Part shown: positions 24,471 to 34,099 of the stretch, in pieces
How positions within the stretch are numbered: position 1 is the first letter of the stretch
Layout: each line of letters opens with the position of its first letter
NCBI GenBank assembly: GCA_964458415.1
Contig: CAYWIT010000019.1
Coordinates: 1 to 47,465, forward strand
Source of the DNA: CAYWIT01 sp964458415
GTDB lineage: Bacteria; Pseudomonadota; Alphaproteobacteria; Micavibrionales; UBA2020
DNA: 47,465 nt
Reading direction: 5' to 3'
Made by a program: the position numbers and the translations under genes
The notes under the pieces: model-generated
The model's input: the letters and a program-made list of their open reading frames with translations, nothing else
Databases searched by the model: none
Told to the model about the DNA's origin: nothing

Positions 24471-24725
24471 TCAGGGATGCTTCCCGTCGGTCTGGTTCTT
24501 GCTTTCCGGGGTTTCCGGAGGCTGCTTTTTAACCAGCTTGCGGTAGACATAGCGAAGCGGATAGAAAACAAAAATTGAAAGAATGCCGACCAGCACGGCA
24601 ATCGGCCACGAGACATAGCCCAGCAAGGCGATGGCGATGCCGGGGCCGATATAGGCGCTGGCGGGTTTGATAATCAAACCTGTCAGCAACGCCGACAATA
24701 TAAGAATCTGCGTTTTTCCTATCAT
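24471..24725 (-). CDS. Small membrane protein (84 residues)
   Basis: Starts MIGKTQILILSALLTGLIIK with a signal-like or first membrane segment, then a second segment (AIALLGYVSWPIAVLVGILS) and a third hydrophobic stretch, with a charged Pro-rich tail. No family recognised. Its ATG overlaps the stop of the ASST-like gene (24722-24725), so the two are co-transcribed and may work together at the inner membrane. Confidence 0.75.
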   Translation of the reverse strand: MIGKTQILILSALLTGLIIKPASAYIGPGIAIALLGYVSWPIAVLVGILSIFVFYPLRYVYRKLVKKQPPETPESKNQTDGKHP

Positions 24726-26014
24726 TTTTCAAGCTCCGTCAAAAAGGGAAGGTCATCGTATTTGAAACGGTATGCGGCGGAAATAACGGCATTGTTGGCG
24801 CCGTTCTTCTCTGCGAAGAAATATTCCCAGACAACTTTTCCTGACGGGGCTGTTTCAAGCAGCCTGCTGCTTTCCGCATCGGTGATCAGGAGATTGCCGT
24901 TGGGTTGTTCCTCAATGGCCCCCCATTCCTTCGAGGACAGGCCGTAATCCTTTCCTTCAATGCTATGAAGAATGGCGAGCGTGACGGGATCCAGTTCAAG
25001 CACGCGGCTGATGCCGCCTGTTCCCAGATGACCCTGATTGTCGAACAGCAGGAAGGTGTTGCGGAGCGTCAGTTTAATGTCGTGCTGGCGGCGGGCCGGA
25101 AGCCAGGCGGCGTGCACGACTTTTTTGGTCGCGGGATCAATGACGGCAAAAGCGCTGGCATTGCGCAAGGAAAGCAGGAGATATCCTTTTTTCAGCCAGG
25201 GAATGTTGGCCGCATCGCGGGAGATGACGTTGATGGAATTGCTATGCGTATAGTCCCCCTCCGGACTGTCTTCCAGCAGAGTGGTAAAACTCGCGAAGTC
25301 TGAATCAAGAAAGGCCTGCAGCACGGGAATGCTGTCCTCTATGTTCCCGTCTGGTGAAATGATTGTCACGGTATCTTCCAGTAGCGGCGTTACCAGATCG
25401 GGCGCTTTTTCAAAGGGGACTGTGCGTACCTGATGGCGCAGGGCATAAATCCTGCCGTCGGGCGTGACGGTGAAGCGGTTATAAAAATAGTCTGCGATCT
25501 TCCAGATAACGTTTGAGTCCTTGTCAAGCTTGACCATGCCCGCTCCCCAAGGGGTCAGGCCGCCAGCACCAAAAATAGTGATCAGGCTGCCATCGGCGAA
25601 GAGATGGACATCGCGCAGATAGAAATAGCTGTCATCCATGTGTTTCGGGGCATAGAGATGCTGTTGCTCCGGCCAGAGGGCGTTAAAGGACAGGGCCCAT
25701 TCATGCAGTTTCTGGCCGTTCATGTCGATGAGGCGAATCTTCTGGTCGTGGGCTGTGGTGAAAACTGTGGCATCGCCATAGGCCTCCCCCGGAATATGAG
25801 TGGTGACGCCGGTCTTGTGCCAATGATCCGGCTTCCAGCGGATATTGTGATTATAACTGTCGAGGGCCCACCGGGCTTTCAGCCCGTCAACGGATTGTAC
25901 GAAGGGCTCAAAAATGGAATAGGGAAAGGTCTGGTATTTTCCAGTCAGCAGGCCGCCAAAGAAAAGAACAAAGACCGATGCTATGACAAAAATGTATTTG
26001 AAATCCGTGCTCAT
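24722..26014 (-). CDS. Arylsulfotransferase-like beta-propeller membrane protein
   Basis: 430 residues with an N-terminal membrane anchor (IFVIASVFVLFFGGLL) and a large outside domain. Repeated blade-like segments (IRLIDMNGQKLHEWAL, DVHLFADGSLITIFG, NGNLLITDAESSRLLE, SGKVVWEYFF) match the Arylsulfotransferase_2/ASST-like propeller family. Many members are not proven sulfotransferases; the catalytic His of true ASST is not obvious. It is divergent from, and overlaps the 5' region of, a PAPS-type sulfotransferase gene. A link with sulfated compounds is plausible from the pairing but not shown. Confidence 0.75.
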   Translation of the reverse strand: MSTDFKYIFVIASVFVLFFGGLLTGKYQTFPYSIFEPFVQSVDGLKARWALDSYNHNIRWKPDHWHKTGVTTHIPGEAYGDATVFTTAHDQKIRLIDMNGQKLHEWALSFNALWPEQQHLYAPKHMDDSYFYLRDVHLFADGSLITIFGAGGLTPWGAGMVKLDKDSNVIWKIADYFYNRFTVTPDGRIYALRHQVRTVPFEKAPDLVTPLLEDTVTIISPDGNIEDSIPVLQAFLDSDFASFTTLLEDSPEGDYTHSNSINVISRDAANIPWLKKGYLLLSLRNASAFAVIDPATKKVVHAAWLPARRQHDIKLTLRNTFLLFDNQGHLGTGGISRVLELDPVTLAILHSIEGKDYGLSSKEWGAIEEQPNGNLLITDAESSRLLETAPSGKVVWEYFFAEKNGANNAVISAAYRFKYDDLPFLTELEK

Positions 26015-26090
26015 AGAGGAAGACTTTCTCCTGAAAAATTATCGCATCAGTGTATCATATTACGGGGGCAGAACAATAAAGGATAGCAAG

Positions 26091-27209
26091 ATGTGTGCAG
26101 AGGCCGTGAGCAAACAGGAAAAAGTGCCGGCAATTCTTGACTGGCTGGGGGAAAGGTATCAGCGCTCTCCGGTTTTTTTTGACAGGCTTTCACGGCTTGA
26201 AACAACTCTTCTGGGGGGGGACCTGAGGGAGATTCGTGTAGAAAAGCCGGTTTTTATTTGCGGTCTGGCCCGTTCCGGCAGCACCGTTTTGCTTGAAACC
26301 GTGGCGCGGGCAAAGGGTTTTGCGTCCCATCAGTACCGTGACTATCCGTTTTTGCTGACCCCGGTCTTCTGGGAGACGGTGCGGAAATTCTGGCCGGGAT
26401 TTGATACCGGAGAGCGGCGCGAGCGGGCGCACAAGGACCGGATTATGATCGACAGCGCGAGCCCGGAGGCTTTTGAGGAAATGATCTGGATGCACTTCTT
26501 CCCGGGTTTGCATGACCCTGACAGTCATGCTGTGCTGGACGAAAGGACGTCGCAGCCCGATTTCGAGCAGGCCTTTCCGGTGCATCTCCGCAAGATGCTC
26601 TTTCTGCGCAAGGGGCAGCGGTATGTTTCAAAAAATAATTACAATTTGACGCGCATGGGATTTCTGCTGCGGCTGTTTCCGGATGCGAAGTTCATTGTGC
26701 CTGTGCGCGAGCCCGTTGCGCATGTCGCTTCGCTGCTCAAGCAGCATAAACTGTTTTCCGCGGTGCAGGCGCAAGATCCGGCGGCCCTGCGCTATATGCA
26801 GCGCTGCGGACATTACGAGTTTGGTCTTGACTTCCGTCCGGTAAACACAGGGAATGCTGCAGCGGTTGCGGAAATCATGGAGCACTGGCGGGCTGGGCAA
26901 TATGTGCAGGCCTATGGAATTTACTGGCGGGAAATGCATGCGTGGATCGTGCAGGCGCAGGCGCGGTATGGCGGATCCATGGCTGTCGTTTCATATGAGG
27001 CGCTTTGTTCCCGTCCGCAGGAGATTTTGTCGGAGCTGTCAGCTTGGGGCGACCTTGGGCTGACAAAGGAGGAAATAACGCTGCGGGCCGGAGGGCTGTC
27101 CCTGCCCGGCTATTATATTCCGGATATGGCTACGCAGGAGCAGGAGCATTTGCGCAGGCTGACAGCAGATACGTATGAAAAGATTCAGGCGCTGTCTTTC
27201 AGGCCTTGA
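26091..27209 (+). CDS. Sulfotransferase family protein
   Basis: 372 residues from ATG 26091, which has AAAGGA eight bases upstream; the frame extends back to 25983 without support. PVFICGLARSGSTVLLE is the 5'-phosphosulfate loop and VPVREPVAHVASLLKQHKLF the 3'-phosphate site of PAPS-dependent sulfotransferases. No signal peptide, so cytoplasmic. It would move sulfate from PAPS to a hydroxyl or amine of a lipid, sugar or small molecule. Divergent from the ASST-like gene and tail-to-tail with the histidine kinase (11-base overlap). Confidence 0.85.
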   Translation: MCAEAVSKQEKVPAILDWLGERYQRSPVFFDRLSRLETTLLGGDLREIRVEKPVFICGLARSGSTVLLETVARAKGFASHQYRDYPFLLTPVFWETVRKFWPGFDTGERRERAHKDRIMIDSASPEAFEEMIWMHFFPGLHDPDSHAVLDERTSQPDFEQAFPVHLRKMLFLRKGQRYVSKNNYNLTRMGFLLRLFPDAKFIVPVREPVAHVASLLKQHKLFSAVQAQDPAALRYMQRCGHYEFGLDFRPVNTGNAAAVAEIMEHWRAGQYVQAYGIYWREMHAWIVQAQARYGGSMAVVSYEALCSRPQEILSELSAWGDLGLTKEEITLRAGGLSLPGYYIPDMATQEQEHLRRLTADTYEKIQALSFRP

Positions 27210-30200
27210 TCCATTTCTCCAGCACGGAGCGCGTGTCGTAGTAAGCCGGGCGCAGCCCCTGAACCAGCGGCGCCAGAACGTCGATGCCGAAATTTTCCTT
27301 GCCTTGCCGCTCGATCCGGCCCGCCAGTTCGCTCAGCGCGGTCAGGCCGAAGTTGGCCGTCATGCCCTTGATGTCGTGACCGCGGGTGGCAAGGGCCTTG
27401 ATATCCCCTTCCTGCAGGGCGGCCTCGGCCGCCGTGATGAGCTCCTCGGTTTTCTGGTAGAGCCCGTCCATCATTTCGAACATCTGGTCCTTGCCGAGGC
27501 TGTCCTTCAGGCTTTTCAGCATTTCGGCATTGAAGAATTTCTGGGTGGAGACATCCGGCACCGGCGCGGCTTCCGGCTTTTCTTCAGGCGGCGTGGCGGG
27601 CGGCGTGGCGGCTTGGGACGGCAATTCCTTTTTATGACCTGACAGGCCGGAAAGCGCGCGGTGAAGGGCGTCGGGACTGATCGGTTTGCTGATATGGCCG
27701 ACCATGCCGGCCTGACGGCAGCGCTCAATATCCTCTGCGTTGACATTTCCGGTCATGGCGATAACGGGAACGGCGGCTTTCTCCGGATCATCGAGGCTCC
27801 GGATCATGCGGGTGGCTTCAAGGCCGTCAACGACGGGCATTTCCATGTCCATCATGATGGCGTCGAAGGCGGGCGCTGCCGCGATAATTTGCAGGGCCTC
27901 TTCGGCGCTTCCTGTTATTACGGCGCTGTGGCCGTCTTTCTCCAGTAGTCCGGCGACGACGCGCTGGTTGATGCTGTTGTCATCGACGACAAGGAGACGC
28001 AGGGGCGAGGCGGGCGCTGCGGCGGGAGCCGGTCTTGCCGCTTCTTCTGTTGCAATGTCGAGGGAAAGAATGAAATAAAAAGTGCTGCCTTCATCGGGCT
28101 TGCTGTTGACCTGAATGGTGCTGCCCATGGCTTCAACCAGACGCTTGCAGATGGCAAGGCCGAGACCGGTGCCGCCGAACTGGCGCGCGATGCTGGCGTC
28201 AGCCTGCGTATAAGGCGTAAAGAGTTTGGCCTGCGTTTCCTCGTTGATGCCCATGCCGGTATCTTCGACGGCAAAATAGAGACGCGGCTTGCGCCCGCTC
28301 ATGTCGTGGAGCCTGACGGTGACCGTCACCTGGCCTTTTTGCGTAAATTTGATGGCATTGGTGATGAGGTTGAGCAGAATCTGCCGCAGGCGGGTCGGGT
28401 CTCCGTTCAGCATGGCGGGAACATCTGCTGCTATATTCGCGCGCAACAGGAGCTTTTTCTCCTGTGCCCGGCCTGACATCAGCATGATCACGCTGTCGAT
28501 CAGCTTGCGGAGATCAAACGGCACGCTTTCGATGGTCATCCGGCCTTCTTCCGCCTTTGACAGGTCAAGGATATCGTTAAGCAGGGCCAGCAGGGCATCG
28601 CCGGAATACTGGATCGTCTGGGCAAATTCCTTTTGCTTGTTGTCAAGTGGTGTATCCAGCAACAGCCGGACCATGCCCATGATCCCCGTCATTGGCGTCC
28701 TGATTTCATGGCTGATGACGGCCAGAAAGTCGGATTTGGCTTTGTTAGCCTGATCCGCGACTTCTTTGGCGCGGCGCAAGGCCTGAATGCGGTCGTTTTC
28801 CCGGTTGCGCAGATCCGCCATCAGTTCTTTTTCACGCTGCATGACGCTGAGAAGGCGGGTTTGATCCGCCAGTTCGCGGGTCTTGCGGGATTCAGTTTCT
28901 GCTTCCCGTTGTCTTTTGCTGTCTTCCTGTTCCTCCTGCTCCTGCGCGGTCATGAGGGTCATGGAGCGCAGCGCGGAGACGAGCAGCAGCGCCAGATGTG
29001 GACCAAAACAGAGCCAGTAATAATTGATGCCGGTCACGGAGTAAGGGATTAATCCCAAAAACGTCATTTCCGTCAGCAGCGCGCCGATCAGGAGGATGAT
29101 CCAGGAAAGCGCGTAGAGCAGGGCTTGCGGCGGCGGCGTATGGCGCAGAAAAGCGCGGATGCTCAGGATTGCGCAGAGCGCCGGAACGGCGATAAATGCC
29201 AGGTGCAGCGTGATGAAGTTGGAAAAAGCCTCTGTCTCTGCGGAGAGAAGGGCGAGGATCAGGCTGATGACGGCAAAGGGAATGACGAGAGGGAGAATAA
29301 AACGTTCGACGCATTTCTGGCCGCCCCAGTTCAGGACGCGACCTGTCAGGCAAATAGCGCTTAAAGCCGAGATGGTGATCAGAACGCCAAGCCAGACAGT
29401 GGGCGTATTGTTACCGTAGGGCAGGATTTCATCCGATGAAATAAAGACGAGATAATTGGCGCCCAGATAGGCAAGCAAAAGGAGCGGGGGGGATTTTTTA
29501 TAATTCAGCAGATAAAGCAGCAGAATCATGCCGACAAGGACGCTCAGGGCAAGAATGATGGTGGCTTCCATGCTGTAGCCGGACTGGAGGGTGTCTGCCA
29601 GTCCCTGCTCGATAATTCTGGGGTGCAGGCTAAAGGCCATTCCGGGCGTGGGCTCTATATACAGCGCAACAAGTTTTCTTTTGCCGGTGTCAAAGGTGAG
29701 CGGAATGGCGTTTCTGGTTTGGCCCTGAACATGCACCTTGTTCATGACCTTGCGGCCATCGGTGACAAGGGGAAGGCTGTCCGTTCCGCTGGTGTAAAGG
29801 CTGAAAACATTGGCGGTGCCGATTGTTCCCGTCATCCGGCTGCCGAGGTCGAGAATCCAGCGCGTTTTGACGGGGTTCTTGTTGTAGACGTTGAAAACCA
29901 GCCAGAGGCCGGAGGTATTATAGCCAAGAAAAACTGTTCCGTCTTTCGCGGCAACAGGTTTCCCTTCCCCGTTCTTGTAGAGCGTACTGATCTTCTGGAA
30001 GGAAAGATCCTTGCGGGGGTCTTCAAAGATTCTGAGCCCCTCCGTCAGGTCGTAGGGTCGGATTGTTTCCGAGAGCGTCGTTGGCGGGGGCAGGGCCGCA
30101 GGGAATGTTTGCTGCGGCTGGGCCGAAGCGGGCGCCTCGGCGGCGGGCCCCGCTACGGTTGCTGCCGTACTTTGGCGGGCAAAGACGGCAAGCCCGAGAA

Positions 30201-30243
30201 GAATGACAATGGCCGTTATGCCGATCTTGAAAAATGGTCTCAC
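27199..30243 (-). CDS. Hybrid sensor histidine kinase with 7TM sensor, REC and HPt
   Basis: 1014 residues. A signal-like N-terminus is followed by a periplasmic 7TMR-DISMED2-like domain (about 60-200), seven membrane segments (about 215-430), a coiled coil (435-500), HisKA with SHEIRTP (His512), HATPase with NAIKF, DTGMGI and GGTGLGLAI, a receiver with DMEMPVVDG (Asp799), and a C-terminal HPt with RGHDIKG (His956). All phosphorelay residues are present. The receiver/HPt output implies a separate response regulator, not seen nearby. Start is GTG 30243 with AGGGGGG upstream. The ligand is unknown; DISMED2 domains often sense carbohydrates. Confidence 0.93.
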   Translation of the reverse strand: MRPFFKIGITAIVILLGLAVFARQSTAATVAGPAAEAPASAQPQQTFPAALPPPTTLSETIRPYDLTEGLRIFEDPRKDLSFQKISTLYKNGEGKPVAAKDGTVFLGYNTSGLWLVFNVYNKNPVKTRWILDLGSRMTGTIGTANVFSLYTSGTDSLPLVTDGRKVMNKVHVQGQTRNAIPLTFDTGKRKLVALYIEPTPGMAFSLHPRIIEQGLADTLQSGYSMEATIILALSVLVGMILLLYLLNYKKSPPLLLLAYLGANYLVFISSDEILPYGNNTPTVWLGVLITISALSAICLTGRVLNWGGQKCVERFILPLVIPFAVISLILALLSAETEAFSNFITLHLAFIAVPALCAILSIRAFLRHTPPPQALLYALSWIILLIGALLTEMTFLGLIPYSVTGINYYWLCFGPHLALLLVSALRSMTLMTAQEQEEQEDSKRQREAETESRKTRELADQTRLLSVMQREKELMADLRNRENDRIQALRRAKEVADQANKAKSDFLAVISHEIRTPMTGIMGMVRLLLDTPLDNKQKEFAQTIQYSGDALLALLNDILDLSKAEEGRMTIESVPFDLRKLIDSVIMLMSGRAQEKKLLLRANIAADVPAMLNGDPTRLRQILLNLITNAIKFTQKGQVTVTVRLHDMSGRKPRLYFAVEDTGMGINEETQAKLFTPYTQADASIARQFGGTGLGLAICKRLVEAMGSTIQVNSKPDEGSTFYFILSLDIATEEAARPAPAAAPASPLRLLVVDDNSINQRVVAGLLEKDGHSAVITGSAEEALQIIAAAPAFDAIMMDMEMPVVDGLEATRMIRSLDDPEKAAVPVIAMTGNVNAEDIERCRQAGMVGHISKPISPDALHRALSGLSGHKKELPSQAATPPATPPEEKPEAAPVPDVSTQKFFNAEMLKSLKDSLGKDQMFEMMDGLYQKTEELITAAEAALQEGDIKALATRGHDIKGMTANFGLTALSELAGRIERQGKENFGIDVLAPLVQGLRPAYYDTRSVLEKWIKA

Positions 30244-30281
30244 GTCGCCCCCCTGATGGCTATGGTGAGGTTGAAAAAATA

Positions 30282-30413
30282 TCAGAGCAGGAAGAGCGCC
30301 ATGAGAGCAAGGACGGCGATAACGGTGAGGGCTGCCGCCGTGCCGACACGGGTAAAGGCCGCCCAGCCTTGCCAGGCCCGCATTGTTTCCTTGTCAAATG
30401 ATGAAGTATCCAT
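30282..30413 (-). CDS. Probable aa3-type cytochrome c oxidase subunit IV
   Basis: 43 residues from ATG 30413, chosen for a near-perfect AAGGAGG seven bases upstream; the longer frame to 30527 has none. Sequence MDTSSFDKETMRAWQGW then FTRVGTAAALTV and a single membrane helix. The layout (short polar head with W..F.R, one C-terminal helix, about 45 residues) fits the bacterial aa3-type oxidase subunit IV family. The main oxidase genes are 7.5 kb away. It could instead be an unrelated one-helix protein. Confidence 0.55.
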   Translation of the reverse strand: MDTSSFDKETMRAWQGWAAFTRVGTAAALTVIAVLALMALFLL

Positions 30414-30553
30414 TCCTGCCTCCTTCAATTCCTCTATAATCGCATGATATTCAAGATTTCTTAACATTGTAATAATATTGTAGTTACTGGATTTTGGCGC
30501 CGATTGAGGATAGGATACCAAAAGCAATGATTTTGAATTCAGGAGCCCATGCC

Positions 30554-31915
30554 GTGCGCCTTTCTTTTTTTCGTATATTCGTGCTCGCGGGATTTTTTAT
30601 TTTCCCGATCATGGCTCCTTTGCCGAACGGCGTCAGGGCAGAGACGGTGTCGGACGGTATGCAGCCTTCCGTTGCGGAACCCCTGACGGTGACGGGCGTC
30701 CTCATTGACAGAACGGCGGAAAACGCTGTTGTCGCCCGGGATCAGGCCATTGCAGAGGCCCGGAAAAAAGCTTTTCAAATGCTGGCGGAAAGGAACATGA
30801 CGCCTGAGCAGCGGGAGGGCATGGCCTTGCCGGATGACCAGACCCTTTCCGGACTGGTGCAGGACTTTGAAATTGAAAACGAACAATTGTCGGCGACACG
30901 TTATGTCGCAAGCTTTACGGTGCGCTTTCGCGATCAGGTAAAAAACTATATCGCGGTGAAATATCCCGTTCAGGACAGGGGGCAAATTCCGTTGGCGCAG
31001 GGGGCGGACGTTGCTTCGGCGGCTTCGGCGGCGGACGTTGGCGCGGCGGGCCTGCTGTCAAAGCCGCTTTTGGTTTTGCCTTATTTTGAGGATATTTCCG
31101 GACGTACGCTGCTCTGGGAAGATGCCAATCCATGGCGGGAGGTCTGGCAGAGCTTTGCGCCGGTGCTGCCGCAGGGGGAAGGACCGCTGTTCGTTCCGCT
31201 TGGGGATATTGGCGATGTCGGCACCGGCCCTTCGAATGCGGTCTGGTCCGGTGACTCCAGCGTAGTTGAAACGCTGCGCAGGAATTATGGCGCTGAAAAC
31301 GTTGTTCTGGCTGTTGCCAATAAATCCGGCCCGTCGCTGGTGATTGATGTTTACGTTTATGCGGCAGGCCGGCTGCAACGCCTGTCTTCCCTCACGCCTT
31401 ATGTCGGTGGAAAGGATGAACAGGCCGCCTTGCGTCAGGGCATGGAGGAGGTTCTCGGGTTTTTGCAAAAGCCGCAGGCGCCGCCGCGCGGGGCGGCGGA
31501 TGTGGAGGGGATCAGCCGGTCACTGCTGCCGCGGACTGTGCCGGAGAAAGGCAACGGGGAAGGGGATATCCGCTGGGAAAGTGGCTGGTCAAATCCTGTG
31601 ACAATGGAGGCGCCCGCGCCACAGGCTGTAAAAAATGCCCTGCGGGGGACAATGTCGTTTCAGAGTTTTCCGCAATGGGTGGAAATGCAGAAAAGGCTGG
31701 CGGCGGTGATGCCCCCTGTGCGTCTTGACATTAAGGCGCTTGACCGCGCCGGCGCGCAGTTCACTCTGCAGTACGATGGCGATGTGATGACGCTGAAACA
31801 GGCGCTGGCGGAGCAGGGGATTGTGCTGGGGTTGCCAACGGTCGAGGTGGGAAAGCCCATTGATACTAGTGGGGCAACGCAAAGCGAGATTTATGATTTC
31901 ACTCTGGCGCAATAA
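30554..31915 (+). CDS. DUF2066-containing exported protein
   Basis: 453 residues from GTG 30554 (MRLSFFRIFVLAGFFIF), which follows AGGAG and gives a clean signal peptide ending VRA; an ATG at 30527 would add nine residues. The mature part has the DUF2066 features: VDRTAENAVVARDQAIAEAR-like opening (ARDQAIAEARKKAFQML), a middle Ala-rich linker, LLVLPYFEDISGRTLLWED, and a C-terminal segment. Exported to the periplasm. Function of the family is unknown. First of a run DUF2066 - PerM - HdaA that looks like an operon (17-base and 3-base gaps). Confidence 0.85.
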   Translation: MRLSFFRIFVLAGFFIFPIMAPLPNGVRAETVSDGMQPSVAEPLTVTGVLIDRTAENAVVARDQAIAEARKKAFQMLAERNMTPEQREGMALPDDQTLSGLVQDFEIENEQLSATRYVASFTVRFRDQVKNYIAVKYPVQDRGQIPLAQGADVASAASAADVGAAGLLSKPLLVLPYFEDISGRTLLWEDANPWREVWQSFAPVLPQGEGPLFVPLGDIGDVGTGPSNAVWSGDSSVVETLRRNYGAENVVLAVANKSGPSLVIDVYVYAAGRLQRLSSLTPYVGGKDEQAALRQGMEEVLGFLQKPQAPPRGAADVEGISRSLLPRTVPEKGNGEGDIRWESGWSNPVTMEAPAPQAVKNALRGTMSFQSFPQWVEMQKRLAAVMPPVRLDIKALDRAGAQFTLQYDGDVMTLKQALAEQGIVLGLPTVEVGKPIDTSGATQSEIYDFTLAQ

Positions 31916-31932
31916 ACGGGACGGGGGCATTC

Positions 31933-33081
31933 ATGGCACGGCGGCAATTCTGGTTCTGGGGGCTGGCAGCGGCGGCTCTCTTTATTACGCTGTGGGCGTT
32001 GAAAGGAATGCTGCTCCCCTTCGTGATCGGGTTGGCGGCGGCTTATCTGCTTGATCCGGTCGTTGACAGAATTTCCCGTTTGGGTTTGAACAAGACGGCC
32101 AGTGTTTCCTTTGTTCTGTTGGCGTTCGTGGCTTTCTTTGCGGGGGTGGTGGCGCTGGTTTTTCCCGTGCTGCAGGGGCAGTTTCTCCGTCTGCTAGCGG
32201 CGCTGCCGGGGTATGTCCAGCAGATGAGGGAAGGGCTCGCGCCATGGATCGAAAGTCTGCAGCAACAGGTCTTCCCGGAGGGCGGAACGTATAAAGCGGA
32301 AGATATTCTCGGTCATGTTCCGCAGGGGACGTCCGGTTATGCGGCGCAGGCGCTGGGATGGGCCGGTGGCGCTTTGCAGCGCCTCTGGAACGGCGGCGTT
32401 GCGGTTTTTGATATTCTGTCCATCCTGATTGTGGCGCCGGTCGTATCGTTTTATATGTTGCGTGACTGGGATGTGCTGGTGGCAAGGGTGGACGGCTGGC
32501 TGCCGCGCCGTCATGCGGCCACGATCCGGGCTTTGGTGACGGAAATGGATATTGCCCTCTCGGGGTTCATCCGCGGACAGGCGCTGGTCTGTCTGGCGCT
32601 TGGCATTCTATATGGCGTCGGGCTGACCCTGGTGGGGCTGGAATTCGGGTTTCTGATCGGCTTTGCGGCGGGCGTGCTGTCCTTTATCCCCTATCTCGGG
32701 TCGGTTTTCGGGTTTGTGACGGCGCTGGTCGTCGCCTGGTTTCAGTACAATGGCTTCGGTGAAGAGATGATCCCCGTGGTGGTCGTTTTTGGTGTGGGAC
32801 AGTTTCTGGAGGGGAACTATCTGACGCCGAAGCTGGTCGGGGAGAAAGTGGGCTTGCATGCGCTCTGGGTCCTGTTTGCGCTTATGGCGGGTGGCAGCCT
32901 GATGGGATTTACCGGCGTCATGATCGCGGTTCCCGTCGCGGCGGTGGTGGCCGTGCTGGTGCGTTTTATGCTGCGGACCTATCTTGCCAGCCCCTATTAC
33001 ACGGATAGGCAGGGTATTCCCGCCAGTGCGTCCCCGGAGAAAAAGCGCGCGCCTCACAAGCCACAGGGGAAGCGGGGATAA
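31933..33081 (+). CDS. AI-2E / PerM family permease
   Basis: 382 residues with about eight membrane segments and a soluble part near residues 85-140. LLPFVIGLAAAYLLDPVVD near the N-terminus and FIPYLGSVFG and GNYLTPKLVGEKVGLHALWV near the C-terminus are family marks. Members export autoinducer-2 in a few cases or act as antiporters in others; the substrate here cannot be told. The short charged tail (ASPEKKRAPHKPQGKRG) is cytoplasmic. Directly precedes hdaA. Confidence 0.9.
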   Translation: MARRQFWFWGLAAAALFITLWALKGMLLPFVIGLAAAYLLDPVVDRISRLGLNKTASVSFVLLAFVAFFAGVVALVFPVLQGQFLRLLAALPGYVQQMREGLAPWIESLQQQVFPEGGTYKAEDILGHVPQGTSGYAAQALGWAGGALQRLWNGGVAVFDILSILIVAPVVSFYMLRDWDVLVARVDGWLPRRHAATIRALVTEMDIALSGFIRGQALVCLALGILYGVGLTLVGLEFGFLIGFAAGVLSFIPYLGSVFGFVTALVVAWFQYNGFGEEMIPVVVVFGVGQFLEGNYLTPKLVGEKVGLHALWVLFALMAGGSLMGFTGVMIAVPVAAVVAVLVRFMLRTYLASPYYTDRQGIPASASPEKKRAPHKPQGKRG

Positions 33082-33084
33082 CGG

Positions 33085-33741
33085 ATGGCCGAGAAGCCGG
33101 AACAGCTGCCGTTCGATCTTGGCCATAGCGCGGCGATGGCGCGCGGCGATTTCTGGATTTGCAATGCAAACAGCGCGGCGGTCGGCTGGCTGGACAAGTG
33201 GCCGGACTGGGGCGCGCCACTGCTGGTTATCTACGGGCCGCCGGCCAGCGGCAAGACGCATTTGAGCCATATGTGGAAGCAGCAGACAGAGACGGCAAAG
33301 AACTCGTCCTGTCTCGTGATAGAAAACGCGGCGGCGATGGTCGGGCAGCGCGAGAAGGAGGAGGAGCTTTTCCATCTCTACAACCGGTTACGCGCCGAGG
33401 GGGGGTATCTCCTGATGACGGCGGAACGGCCACCGCGGGAGTGGTCGTTTGTATTGCCGGACCTGAAATCGCGCGTTTTGGCGGCGCCGGCGGTGGCGGT
33501 GGGAACGCCGGATGATGCCGCGCGGGCGGTGATTCTTTCCAAGCTTTTTTCCGATCGGCAGATTTTCGTGCCACAGGATGTGATGGATTTTCTATTGCCG
33601 CGGCTGGAGCGCAGCTTTGCCGCCTTGCGCGATATAGTTGATCGGGTTGACCGCAAGGCGCTGGCGGAAAAAAGACCGGTCACCGTGCCGCTGGCGCGGG
33701 CTGTTCTGCAGGACGCGCAAAAAGACCTGTTCAGGCAATAA
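33085..33741 (+). CDS. hdaA: HdaA-type DnaA homologue (regulatory inactivation of DnaA)
   Basis: 218 residues. N-terminal EQLPFDLGH is the clamp-binding QLxLx-type motif near the start. It then shows YGPPASGKTHLSH (Walker A), a diverged Walker B (LLMTAERPP) and the C-terminal sensor region RSFAALRDIVDRVD. It lacks the DNA-binding domain of DnaA. With the sliding clamp it promotes ATP hydrolysis by DnaA after initiation. Starts three bases after perM, the usual alphaproteobacterial order. Its end overlaps the convergent DUF465 gene by 11 bases. Confidence 0.9.
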   Translation: MAEKPEQLPFDLGHSAAMARGDFWICNANSAAVGWLDKWPDWGAPLLVIYGPPASGKTHLSHMWKQQTETAKNSSCLVIENAAAMVGQREKEEELFHLYNRLRAEGGYLLMTAERPPREWSFVLPDLKSRVLAAPAVAVGTPDDAARAVILSKLFSDRQIFVPQDVMDFLLPRLERSFAALRDIVDRVDRKALAEKRPVTVPLARAVLQDAQKDLFRQ

Positions 33742-33937
33742 TGTCGGGAAGAAGCATGCTTTCGATCCGGGCAATCGAATCTTTTAGAAAGAGCTTGCGT
33801 TTTTTCAGCCGTTGCATGCGGAGAAAATCGACCGGCGCGCTTTCCGCCAGTTGCTGGATGATGATATCCAGATCACGGTGCTCGGTCTTGAGCTCCTCCA
33901 TCATCTTTTGGAGTTCTTCTTCTTTCTCTGGCAGCAT
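33731..33937 (-). CDS. DUF465 (YdcH-like) protein
   Basis: 68 residues, entirely helical: LPEKEEELQKMMEELKTEHR, DIIIQQLA, FLRMQRLKKRKLFLKDSIAR. The two-helix coiled hairpin with LKKRKLxLKDxI is typical of DUF465. Members are small cytoplasmic proteins of unknown role. Convergent with hdaA; the frame begins at ATG 33937 with AGAAAGAAGAAGAA-type purines just inside rather than a sharp ribosome site. Confidence 0.85.
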   Translation of the reverse strand: MLPEKEEELQKMMEELKTEHRDLDIIIQQLAESAPVDFLRMQRLKKRKLFLKDSIARIESMLLPDIIA

Positions 33938-34099
33938 GATATTTTAAAACCTGTTCTTTCTTTTCGGGGGACATTCTATCAGGAAATATCATGATTTTTA
34001 AGTGTTATTTATTGCTTTTTGGCCCCGTTTGGCGCAGCTTGTGAGCAGGATGGAAGGAAAAGGGCGTGCCTTAAATCCATAAAATAGGGAACAGGTGTG

